This document shows, piece after piece, positions 1 to 7,541 of a DNA stretch of 20,323 nucleotides. Below the pieces are notes generated by a model. That model ran no database searches. It was not told the origin of the DNA and worked only from the letters and a program-made list of their open reading frames with translations. The DNA is taken from the NCBI GenBank assembly GCA_032718475.1, contig JAUCBJ010003886.1:1-20323 (forward strand). The letters run 5' to 3'. Each line of letters starts with the position of its first letter. Positions within the stretch are counted from its first letter, which is position 1. A program made the position numbers and the translations under genes. The stretch comes from Nemertoderma westbladi (taxonomy: Eukaryota > Xenacoelomorpha > Nemertodermatida > Nemertodermatidae).

Positions 1-254
1 AGTGACCAATGCATCTAATTAAAATATACAGTATATCCAATGGTAATTTAAAAATCAATAGTATACAGACTGACAGAAGGCTGATAAAAACATAGGTCTA
101 CAGAAAGCAGGAAAATAAAAATAACGTATTAAATGGTATTTTGAATAATCAAGTAAAGAACAGTCGACAGTGACAGTAGTGCTGATGAAAAAAACATACA
201 GTAGAACAGGAACAGCGAAATAAAATAACTAGGATTGTAACGGATAAAATCATA

Positions 255-273
255 TATAAAAAACCTAATACTG
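255..273. repeat. Left flanking direct repeat (candidate target-site duplication)
   Basis: TATAAAAAACCTAATACTG abuts the left tip of the foldback element and recurs exactly at 2736-2754, abutting the right tip in the same orientation. That placement is what a target-site duplication would give, but 19 bp is long for a cut-and-paste DNA transposon. Confidence 0.75.
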
Positions 274-274
274 G

Positions 275-368
275 GGTCCTACTAATTACCCCAACCTACC
301 CCAACCTACCACAATCTACCCCAACCTACCACAATCTACCACAATCTACCCCAACAATTCGATAGAGG
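275..368 (+). repeat. Left outer terminal inverted repeat with decamer subrepeats
   Basis: After GGTCCTACTAATT come six full decamers of two types, ACCCCAACCT (P) and ACCACAATCT (Q), in the order P P Q P Q Q, then a partial P leading into AATTCGATAGAGG. The right tip carries the same structure inverted with one P fewer. Copy-number difference between the tips suggests slippage or unequal exchange after the arms formed. Confidence 0.85.
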
Positions 369-889
369 CATCTAATTACCACAATATTATTTTACAATGG
401 CGTCTAATTACCACAATATACAGAACGCAAGTGTCTATTTACCACAAGACTACACTGCATCTAATTACCACAATATTATTTTACATTGGCATCTAATTAC
501 CACAATATACAGAACGCAAGTGTCTATTTACCACAAGACTACACTGCATCTAATTACCACAATATTATTTTACATTGGCATCTAATTACCACAATATACA
601 GAACTCAAGTGTCTATTTACCACAAGACTACACTGCATCTAATTACCACAATATTATTTTACATTGGCATCTAATTACCACAATATACAGAACTCAAGTG
701 TCTATTTACCACAAGACTACACTGCATCTAATTACCACAATATTATTTTACATTGGCATCTAATTACCACAATATACAGAACTCAAGTGTCTATTTACCA
801 CAAGACTATACTGCATCTAATTACCACAATATTATTTTACAATGGCATCTAACTGTCTAATTACCACAATATACAGAACTGTAGGCTGT
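369..889 (+). repeat. Left-arm array of the 89-bp unit
   Basis: Units begin with CATCTAATTACCACAATAT at 369, 458, 547, 636 and 725, exactly 89 bp apart, with a partial unit from 814. Each unit is three related blocks: A (32 bp, ending TATTATTTTACATTGG), B (30 bp, ending ATACAGAACGCAA or ACTCAA) and C (27 bp, GTGTCTATTTACCACAAGAC and on). Blocks A and B share a CTAATTACCACAATAT core and C a degenerate form, so the 89-mer looks like a fixed trimer of an older ~30-bp repeat. The last unit has the variant CATCTAACTGTCTAATTACC, also found in the right arm. Confidence 0.9.
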
Positions 890-1204
890 ATGAAAATATC
901 GCAAACCCCGATTCGGGGTACAGGGAGTCCTGGATACCCTGATTCGGGGTACAATTTACATTAGATTTTCCGGTACAATATTGAAGCCGGAAGATTTCAT
1001 TATTACTCCAAAGTTTTCTTATTTGTAGAACATATAAATGTGTATTCGAATATGTTAAAACGAAATTGCGGAATTAAAATCTTCACATGCGGAAATTAAG
1101 GAGAAAAAATGTCTATGGGAGACCCCAGAATCGGGGCATTACAAAACCCAGAATCGGGGTTTGCCTCTATGCCCCGATTCGGGGTATTTTCCCTTACTGA
1201 TATT
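890..1204. other. Central non-repeat module with five CCCCGATTCGGGG palindromes
   Basis: This stretch interrupts the 89-bp repeats. It contains five copies of a near-palindrome: 906-918 (CCCCGATTCGGGG), 937-949 (CCCTGATTCGGGG), 1123-1136 (CCCCAGAATCGGGG), 1147-1159 (CCCAGAATCGGGG) and 1172-1184 (CCCCGATTCGGGG). Two lie at the left edge and three at the right edge, partly as inverted copies (GCAAACCCCGATTC appears at 901 and inverted near 1164), so this could be a small foldback insertion nested in the larger element. The ~170 bp between the clusters is AT-rich with no coding sign. Confidence 0.6.
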
Positions 1205-1430
1205 ATTTTACATTGGCATCTAATTACCACAATATATAGAACGCAAGTATCTATTTACCACAAGACTACACTGCATGTAATTACCACAATATACAGAATG
1301 GAAGTGTCTAATTACTACAATATACAGTACGGTAGTTATTAATACTCACACTCAGTGTCTAATTACCACAAGACTTAACTAACGTCTAATTACCACAATA
1401 TATACAGAACGCAAGTGTCTAATCACAACA
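1205..1430 (+). repeat. Degenerate + strand 89-bp-unit copies
   Basis: The same A, B and C blocks resume in + orientation (for example TATTATTTTACATTGG at 1202-1217), but they are more diverged and irregular than 369-889, with changes such as GTGTCTAATTACTACAATAT. The array ends near 1430. A spacer of about 60 bp then precedes the inverted arm. Confidence 0.75.
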
Positions 1431-1490
1431 TTATTATTTTTTAGGTTTGACAAATATATTGGAATGACAAATCTAAACGCCCAACCTTGA

Positions 1491-2651
1491 GTTCTGTATA
1501 TTGTGGTAATTAGATGCCAATGTAAAATAATATTGTGGTAATTAGATGCAGTGTAGTCTTGTGGTAAATAGACACTTGCGTTCTGTATATTGTGGTAATT
1601 AGATGCCATTGTAAAATAATATTGTGGTAAATAGATGCAGTGTAGTCTTGTGATAAATAGATACTTGCGTTCTATATATTGTGGTAATTAGATGCCAATG
1701 TAAAATAATATTGTGGTAATTAGATGCAGTGTAGTCTTGTGGTAAATAGACACTTGAGTTCTGTATATTGTGGTAATTAGATGCCATTGTAAAATAATAT
1801 TGTGGTAATTTGATGCAGTGTAGTCTTGTGGTAAATAGACACTTGAGTTCTGTATATTGTGGTAATTAGACAGTTAGATGCCATTGTAAAATAATATTGT
1901 GGTGTGGTAATTAGATGCAGTGTAGTCTTGTGGTAAATAGACACTTGCGTTCTATATATTGTGGTAATTAGATGCCAATGTAAAATAATATTGTGGTAAT
2001 TAGATGCTGTGTAGTCTTGTGATAAATAGATACTTGCGTTCTATATATTGTGGTAATTAGATGCCAATGTAAAATAATATTGTGGTAATTAGATGCAGTG
2101 TAGTCTTGTGGTAAATAGACACTTGAGTTCTGTATATTGTGGTAATTAGATGCCATTGTAAAATAATATTGTGGTAATTTGATGCAGTGTAGTCTTGTGG
2201 TAAATAGACACTTGAGTTCTGTATATTGTGGTAATTAGACAGTTAGATGCCATTGTAAAATAATATTGTGGTGTGGTAATTAGATGCAGTGTAGTCTTGT
2301 GGTAAATAGACACTTGCGTTCTATATATTGTGGTAATTAGATGCCAATGTAAAATAATATTATGGTAATTAGATGCTGTGTAGTCTTGTGGTAAATAGAC
2401 ACTTGAGTTCTGTATATTGTGGTAATTAGATGCCAATGTAAAATAATATTGTGGTAATTAGATGCAGTGTAGTCTTGTGGTAAATAGACACTTGTGTTCT
2501 GTATATTGTGGTAATTAGACACCAATGTAAAATAATATTGTGGTAATTAGATGCAGTGTAGTCTTGTGGTAAATAGACACTTGCGTTCTGTATACTGGTA
2601 TATTGTGGTAATTAGATGCCATTGTAAAATAATATTGTGGTAATTAGATGC
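1491..2651 (-). repeat. Right-arm inverted array of the 89-bp unit
   Basis: About 13 units in reverse-complement orientation, recognisable by TATTGTGGTAATTAGATG. Superimposed is a higher-order duplication of about 369 bp: 1741-1919 and 2110-2288 are essentially identical, including shared irregularities (AATTTGATGC, GACAGTTAGATG, GTGGTGTGGTAATTAG). The 369-bp block is four 89-bp units plus 13 bp of shared insertions. Confidence 0.9.
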
Positions 2652-2734
2652 CTCTATCGAATTGTTGGGGTAGATTGCGGTAGATTGTGGTAGGTTGGGG
2701 TAGATTGTGGTAGGTTGGGGTAATTAGTAGGACC
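2652..2734 (-). repeat. Right outer terminal inverted repeat with decamer subrepeats
   Basis: Read on the minus strand it gives GGTCCTACTAATT then decamers P Q P Q Q and a partial P, where the last Q is ACCGCAATCT. It is thus one P unit shorter than the left tip and differs by one base. On the + strand it is G-rich, with GGTTGGGG and GATTGTGG runs resembling telomere-like repeats. Confidence 0.85.
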
Positions 2735-2735
2735 G

Positions 2736-2754
2736 TATAAAAAACCTAATACTG
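2736..2754. repeat. Right flanking direct repeat (candidate target-site duplication)
   Basis: Exact second copy of the 19-bp sequence at 255-273, directly outside the right tip of the foldback element. It is followed at 2760-2776 by AGTATACAGTCTGACAG, which is nearly repeated (one mismatch) at 60-76 in the left flank, so the flanks may share more than the 19 bp. Confidence 0.75.
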
Positions 2755-3024
2755 TAATAAGTATACAGTCTGACAGGCCGTTGTCACAATAGACATTTAA
2801 AGAAAAAGCACAATCTGACTACATCTTACTATACATACATAGTACACATACAGACATACCGGCACCGGCACATCAATCTGTCAATAGGGGAAAGTGGGGG
2901 AATTAGAAACACTTTTTGGATTTTAAAAAATTAAAAGTGCCCTCATTTCTACACAAACATTTATAGAGGAATTATAACTATAGATTTAGAATCATGCATC
3001 TCCCTGCTAACAATAGAACATCCT

Positions 3025-3069
3025 ATCTCGTCTGCCTATCACTATCTAGTAGTGACAGGCAGACGAGAT
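3025..3069. repeat. Strong hairpin, 19-bp stem, followed by a T-run
   Basis: The left arm (3025-3043, ATCTCGTCTGCCTATCACT) and right arm (3051-3069) pair along 19 bp with one mismatch around a 7-nt loop. Nine T's follow immediately (the last base of the stem plus 3070-3077), so a transcript would resemble a hairpin plus U-tract, although no gene is near. It lies inside the TA-flanked element. Confidence 0.8.
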
Positions 3070-3159
3070 TTTTTTTAAGTCGAGATTGTTTCCATTTACC
3101 CCACAATGGAGTAAATGGAAACACGGTTTGCCTCCCAATATTTAAATCAACCAGAAATT

Positions 3160-3195
3160 CACATGGGGTAATTGGAATATTTCGAATTACCCCAT
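3160..3195. repeat. Internal inverted repeat CATGGGGTAATT / AATTACCCCATG
   Basis: A 12-bp arm CATGGGGTAATT and its exact inverse AATTACCCCATG are separated by about 11 bp. The same motif occurs at the right tip of the host element (4129-4144), suggesting a duplicated terminus or binding site within it. Confidence 0.7.
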
Positions 3196-4167
3196 GAGAA
3201 TGTGGATTAAATTGCGCACATTTTGATATATAACATGCCTATGTTTGCCACATATGTTTAATATTTAAAGTGTTCACAAACTTAAAAAAATTAACAGAGA
3301 TATGCATGTTTGCAAATAAATGACATCCAGCAACAATTTTGATATATGAAAACTAATTATAGCACTTTATATAACTAAATTAAACACCTACAAGTAAGTT
3401 ATTATGTCTATTGCAAGATATTGCATAGTCAAATTATTGCATAAAGTTGTTGGTTATACTTCTGTAGGCCTACTGTATATGGGCCTTCAGCACAGATATA
3501 TATAGCACAGATATTGTTTTAAGTAGCGCTTGGTTCTTGGGCAATGTATTTTAGCATGGCTGGTATACAAAACACACCACGATTATTACATGGTGCTACT
3601 TGGTAATTTGGTATATCTACTGAATTACTTTGTCTTTAGAGTAAAAACAAAGATCCTCCTTTACCGGCCACTTCCAGTTTATCCAGCTCCCAGCTGGAGC
3701 CGCTGGAGCTGGAGACTACTGTATTACAAGGAAAACTTACAAGTTATAAAAAAATAATGTTTCCAATTACTTACCCCATGGCACTAAAATTTGACCATTT
3801 TTAAAATCATGTTGAACAAACAAATTTTTAATTATGCTATCATTTAATTAGGTTGTCTACTGTATAGAGGACATAATAAGCTTTAAATTAAGCTATTGCT
3901 TAAGATGATTGGAATACGACATCGCTCACAATCCATCTGTAAATTTGCAAAAAAAATAATCGAAAATTTGATTTTTTTTTCATCTCTTATACAATCAGCG
4001 ATTTGACAATGAAGAAGTGAAAATAAACGCCATATTCCTATTGGAAAAATAATCACCAATACTTTATCTCAATAAACATCAAAATGTCATGTCTATACAT
4101 ACAAAAGCATGCATGTAGTAGCCATTGCTTCTAATTACCCCATGTTTCTAATTCCCCCACCTTCCCC

Positions 4168-4518
4168 TACATGCTCAAACACATGACAAACACACACAGT
4201 CTACCGGTACACTTGGTTTACAATTTTTATATATAGCTGTATAGGCCTATACAGCAGTACAGCCAGACAGCTATCTGGCTATAGGCCTATGATATATAAA
4301 TACCTACAATGAGTAAATTTGACATAATTCTTTACATATAGTTCAGTAGTCAGGTAGCTAATATACCGGTAGGCCTACTTACTTTACTTTACAGCCCTAA
4401 CTGCCTAAATAATACCGGTAATATGACTTGGCACTTGGGCCTTACTCCCCTTATTGCTGTACTGCGTACTGCCTTACAGCCTTAGGCTTACAGGCAGACA
4501 GGCTTATGAAATCACTGA
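4168..4518. other. Spacer between elements, no gene; palindrome-rich
   Basis: No ORF of note. It holds a perfect 20-bp palindrome at 4236-4255 (GCTGTATAGGCCTATACAGC), a 7-bp-stem hairpin at 4261-4280 (AGCCAGA / TCTGGCT), three TAGGCCTA sites (4242, 4282, 4370) and three TACCGGTA sites (4202, 4364, 4413). Confidence 0.7.
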
Positions 4519-4816
4519 CAGTCAGGGAGATCATCAATTTTGGGGTTACCTCAAATTTCGATTTCTGGTAATAGACTGTCGAAAATTGGGGTTTTTTGTT
4601 CAAATTTGAGGTATTTTTAGGCTCATAATATCGAGTGTTGCTGCGACTTAGGGAAACTGTTGGAGCAACTTCTACTTTTAATATGTTAAAATATAATGTA
4701 AAATAAGAACTTTTATCGATGCAATAAAATATTTCACCGATGCAAACATGCTTTTATTGGGGGCGAAAATTGAAATTTGAGGTTAAACCTCAAATTTGAG
4801 AAAAAACCTCAAATTT
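4519..4816 (+). repeat. Left arm with repeated CAAATTTGAGGT motifs
   Basis: Follows the terminal CAGTCAGGGAGATCATCAA. The CAAATTTGAG motif occurs in both orientations, including back-to-back inverted copies at about 4773-4811. The counterpart arm on the right is shorter (about 7015-7143). Confidence 0.6.
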
Positions 4817-4819
4817 CGC

Positions 4820-6208
4820 CAGTCTTTACAACATCACCAGCTGCCAGCAGACCAGCCTGCCAGCAGTAGGGTGTAGCAGTAGGCTTTGCTGCTTAGTGCC
4901 TATAGAGCTTGGTGAGAATGGGTGACCAGTGTAACCTGTGACATGACATTACATGTATGCAGGGTAGGCTTAGCAACAGCACAGCAACTTACAGTCAATA
5001 ACTTTAATGATTGTTAACTCCATTAGTGATTGGCTGATTGGTGAGAATAATGCAGAAGACTAGAGAAATTCGCTATCCTTACAGCCTTACTGTTGGTAAG
5101 AAGAACAGTAGACCAAATCCTCACTGTTGCGAGATTCAAGCTCACACAGCTGCACAGTCACAGACTCAGGAAGGCCTACTATATCTTGTAGATGTTGAAT
5201 CAATTCCAGAATTTGGAAGTTTACATATTCTGGCATTCATCTGTTCTGATCATCATTCACATCACACATCTTCGGAAAACAAATATGTTTTCTGGTTGTT
5301 GATGTCCTCTTTAAAACTTTGTATATATATCAAATGAAGCCATTCCTCTCCTGACAGCCTGAAGACTTATGTAATATTCGCCTGCCCTAGCTCTATCTGT
5401 CAATTGGAATACTGTACCATCATTCTTCCACAGTTTGGAGCCCATTTCTAGACAAATGTTGCCGCAAAGGTTGATGTGGTTTATACAATATATGTGAACT
5501 TGATTATTTTGTTAGTTATTCTATACGACTGGAGACTCTAAAGTTGGAACCACTACCTACTGCAGTATGCAATAATACATCAATTAAAGTTCAATTTGAT
5601 AATGTGCTTTAAACTTATATGTAAAGATCTAAACCTGATCCTCCATTACAACAATGTGCAACATCCTCACAGACTATTTTAATATCCCAGCCAGACACCC
5701 AATGCAATCATGACCTGGCCATATATATAAAATTATGAAGCAAAGGCCATGCCCCGCCCATCTGCCCATGTTGCCATGTCTGTCTGCATGTTCCATACAT
5801 CACCTCTTCTTTATCAGGGTCATTAACATATGGAACATGCTGGACCTGGAACACAGTAGAATCATCATCATCACTAATCGCTTTTCTTTTAAACAGTCTT
5901 TAGACTCTGCTTTCTTATCAAGACATCTGAAATGTTTTAGAAATCTAAGTGACTGTTTGTTTATACTATGCATACATACATCCTTTTAAATTGACCTTAT
6001 GAGGAACCAGAATCATTTATAACTTGGGCAAAAAGTATAACCTTTTTCACTACCCTATTCTCGAGGCTTTATCTAACCTCTGGAGTACACCTTGCAGGCA
6101 CTAAAGTTGCATTGCAATAGTGTGTAGGAATGGATTTTGCTCAAATTTCGATCAAAAATTTTGATCAACACATTCAATGAAATTGTAGAAATTCCACCAA
6201 AAATATTT
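4820..6208. other. Interior of the element, no supported gene
   Basis: About 1.4 kb with no convincing coding sequence. The longest open stretches are 95 codons from the ATG at 5050 and 84 codons from 5735; neither shows a recognisable domain, a repeated family motif or neighbours that would support a gene. The region could be eroded transposase sequence, but I cannot identify one. Confidence 0.55.
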
Positions 6209-6471
6209 TGGCACTTGTGTCAAATCAAATACGTGACCCTCCTAATCTGCTAATCCTGAAATCACCAAGCTAATCCTGAAATTTAGTGCAGGTGATATCA
6301 ATATTCCTAGCACTTGTTTATTGTTTTTTGGTTACTTTCAACTCACCTCTGTAACCTGCTCCTTTGCTAACCCTGTAACCGGGCACTAGTGAAAGTAACT
6401 TTAGTTTCTAAGGTGATTTCAGGATTAGCAGATTAGGAGCTAGGAGGGTCCCCTATTTGACACAAGTGCCA
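6209..6471. mobile_element. Nested foldback MITE, ~263 bp with ~58-bp inverted repeats
   Basis: The left arm (6209-6266) begins TGGCACTTGTGTCAAAT and the right arm (6412-6471) ends ATTTGACACAAGTGCCA. The arms pair over most of 58-60 bp, including the GACCCTCCTA and CTAATCCTGAAATCACC blocks, with small indels. The ~145-bp centre contains a further inverted pair, GTTACTTTCA and TGAAAGTAAC. No ORF. I could not find a clean target duplication, so the outer limits may be off by a few bases. Confidence 0.8.
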
Positions 6472-6477
6472 TGTTTT

Positions 6478-6512
6478 ATTTTACTTTTTTTACCGGGAGA
6501 AAAAAGTAAAAT
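6478..6512. repeat. Perfect 13-bp hairpin
   Basis: ATTTTACTTTTTT (6478-6490) pairs perfectly with AAAAAAGTAAAAT (6500-6512) around a 9-nt loop (TACCGGGAG). It starts only six bases after the nested MITE. Confidence 0.8.
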
Positions 6513-6640
6513 CAATGCAAAATTATGGCTCTATGGTACATTATTATGTGGCAATATTATTCAATATAGGTTGCTGTGTTGCCGACTTTGCAAAAGTTGT
6601 GCCCAACAAAAAGTTACAATATTCAGATATTATGGGGACA

Positions 6641-6700
6641 ACTTTTTCCCTACCAGTAGGGAAAAAAAGTAGGCCTACTACTTTTTCTCCCGATTTTAGG
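6641..6700. repeat. Inverted-repeat cluster with CTTTTTCCC / GGGAAAAAAAG
   Basis: ACTTTTTCCCT (6641-6651) pairs with AGGGAAAAAAAGT (6658-6670), then AGTAGGCCTACT (6668-6679) is a perfect 12-bp palindrome. TACTTTTTCTCCCG (6679-6692) is the approximate inverse of the CGGGAGAAAAAAGTA of the 6478-6512 hairpin. The two clusters may be the ends of one short hairpin element spanning 6478-6700. Confidence 0.6.
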
Positions 6701-7202
6701 GCACATTCAAGCAAAAAAGTAACAATATAAAAATATAAGTTCTTTAAGCTCTGTACTTCGTTTTATATGTCTACCATCTGATCATACCACCCCACTCAGC
6801 CACTGCACCACTACCAGTAGCCTTTTTAAGTATAAGCCTTTTTAAACTAATACTGATACTGAATATGTTTTAAATATTATATTTCACAACACTCAGACAC
6901 TAGGCCTACATCAGTTTATTTTTTTACCTTTGCAATACAGTTGAGTAACAAGCTAACAACTACTGAACTAAGCCAACTATGACTTCTGTCTGTATCTGAC
7001 TATGCTGCTATGAAATTTAAATTTGGGGTAAAACTCAAATTTATAGAATTAACCTAACCTTGTATTAAATTTGAGGTATTTCCAAAATTGGGTCTATAAT
7101 TTGAAATTTGAGGTATTCTCAAATTTGATGATCTCCCTGACTGACTGAATCACTCATTCACCAAAAATACCGGTACCAGTATTACTTAGCTGCTTGGCTT
7201 AG

Positions 7203-7541
7203 GCCTGCAGTCGGGGTCTCAAAGTCAGAAAGTGCATCTGTTCTTTGAGATTTTCTCAAAGAACTAAAAGTGTCTCAAAGCACAGACCAACTGTTCAGAC
7301 CTCTCGTTTGCTCCCGCTCTGCAGCACATACCCCTGGCTGAAATACTTTGATAATAAAGGGATCCATATAACTCACCTAAATACTCAAAGTCTCATCAAC
7401 AAACTTGCTGAAGTCAAATTGATCTTAAGTACCAAAAAGATCCACATATTTACCATATCCGAATCTTGGTTAAACAGCTCAATCCTTGACTCAGAGATTG
7501 AAATTGATGGTTACAAGTTACAACCTCTACAGAGCAGATAG
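7203..7541 (+). pseudogene. LINE ORF2 fragment 1: start of the endonuclease domain
   Basis: This frame (third) encodes the N-terminal part of an APE-type endonuclease, the enzyme that nicks target DNA to prime reverse transcription. Visible motifs are GIHITHLNTQSLINK, corresponding to the family's first conserved strand with its Asn, and IFTISESWLN, which carries the metal-binding Glu. The frame stays open from 7203, but contains no ATG before the catalytic motifs, so the natural start is missing or upstream and lost. At 7510-7523 a 7-bp tandem duplication (GTTACAA twice) throws the frame; the remaining codons to 7541 are out-of-frame tail. The endonuclease continues in the first frame. The upstream neighbour is the end of the element closing at 7143. 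Confidence 0.85.

Larger units (their letters stand above)
274..2735. mobile_element. Large foldback (TU/FB-like) transposon, non-autonomous
   Basis: The two ends are inverted copies: GGTCCTACTAATTACCCC starts at 275 and its reverse complement ends at 2734. Inside the tips, both arms carry arrays of the same 89-bp unit, + oriented on the left and reverse-complemented on the right, so the strand could fold on itself over hundreds of bases. The arms are unequal: about 5.8 units on the left before an interruption, about 13 on the right. A middle section (890-1204) is unrelated to the units, and 1431-1490 is a short spacer where orientation flips. No transposase is encoded. Modular long inverted repeats built of tandem subrepeats are the hallmark of Drosophila FB and sea-urchin TU elements; assignment to that class is inference from architecture. 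An exact 19-bp direct repeat flanks the element. Confidence 0.85.
2887..4167. mobile_element. Non-autonomous TA-flanked DNA transposon with 24-bp terminal inverted repeats
   Basis: The left end is GGGGAAAGTGGGGGAATTAG (2887 on) and the right end is its reverse complement (4144-4167), 23 of 24 positions matching. Each tip is bounded by TA (2885-2886 and 4168-4169), as expected for Tc1/mariner-type insertion into TA. The 1281-bp interior has no ORF with transposase motifs. It does hold further copies of a CTAATTACCCCATG-like motif in both orientations (3160-3195, 3763-3782, 4129-4144) and a strong hairpin at 3025-3069. Mobilisation would have to come from an enzyme elsewhere in the genome. Superfamily assignment rests only on the TA and the tips. 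Confidence 0.75.
4519..7143. mobile_element. Non-coding DNA element with inverted ends CAGTCAGGGAGATCATCAA
   Basis: CAGTCAGGGAGATCATCAA at 4519-4537 is repeated exactly inverted at the right end (7125-7143). Similarity between the arms continues inward for at least ~40 bp as an ACCTCAAATTTC-type sequence. CAAATTTGAGGT and its inverse recur several times in both arms (around 4549, 4599, 4770-4816, 7067, 7102-7128). The pentamer ACTGA sits directly outside both ends (4514-4518 and 7144-7148), a possible short target duplication, but the sequence is locally repetitive. The 2.6-kb interior has only short ORFs without recognisable domains and contains a nested MITE at 6209-6471. It may be a non-autonomous deletion derivative. 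Superfamily is unknown. Confidence 0.65.

Noticed and set aside
397-852. Series of overlapping 62-codon ORFs beginning MASNYHNIQN in the left arm, with the same proteins on the minus strand in the right arm
   Set aside because: They repeat exactly with the 89-bp period and result from translating the tandem repeat; no start or stop context, domain or codon bias supports coding.
5050-5337. 95-codon + strand ORF inside the 4519-7143 element
   Set aside because: No recognisable domain or catalytic motif; could be eroded coding sequence, but not supportable.
6206-6478. T-rich flanks of the nested MITE as a target-site duplication
   Set aside because: The flanking T-runs (ATATTTT and TGTTTTAT) do not align as a convincing direct repeat.
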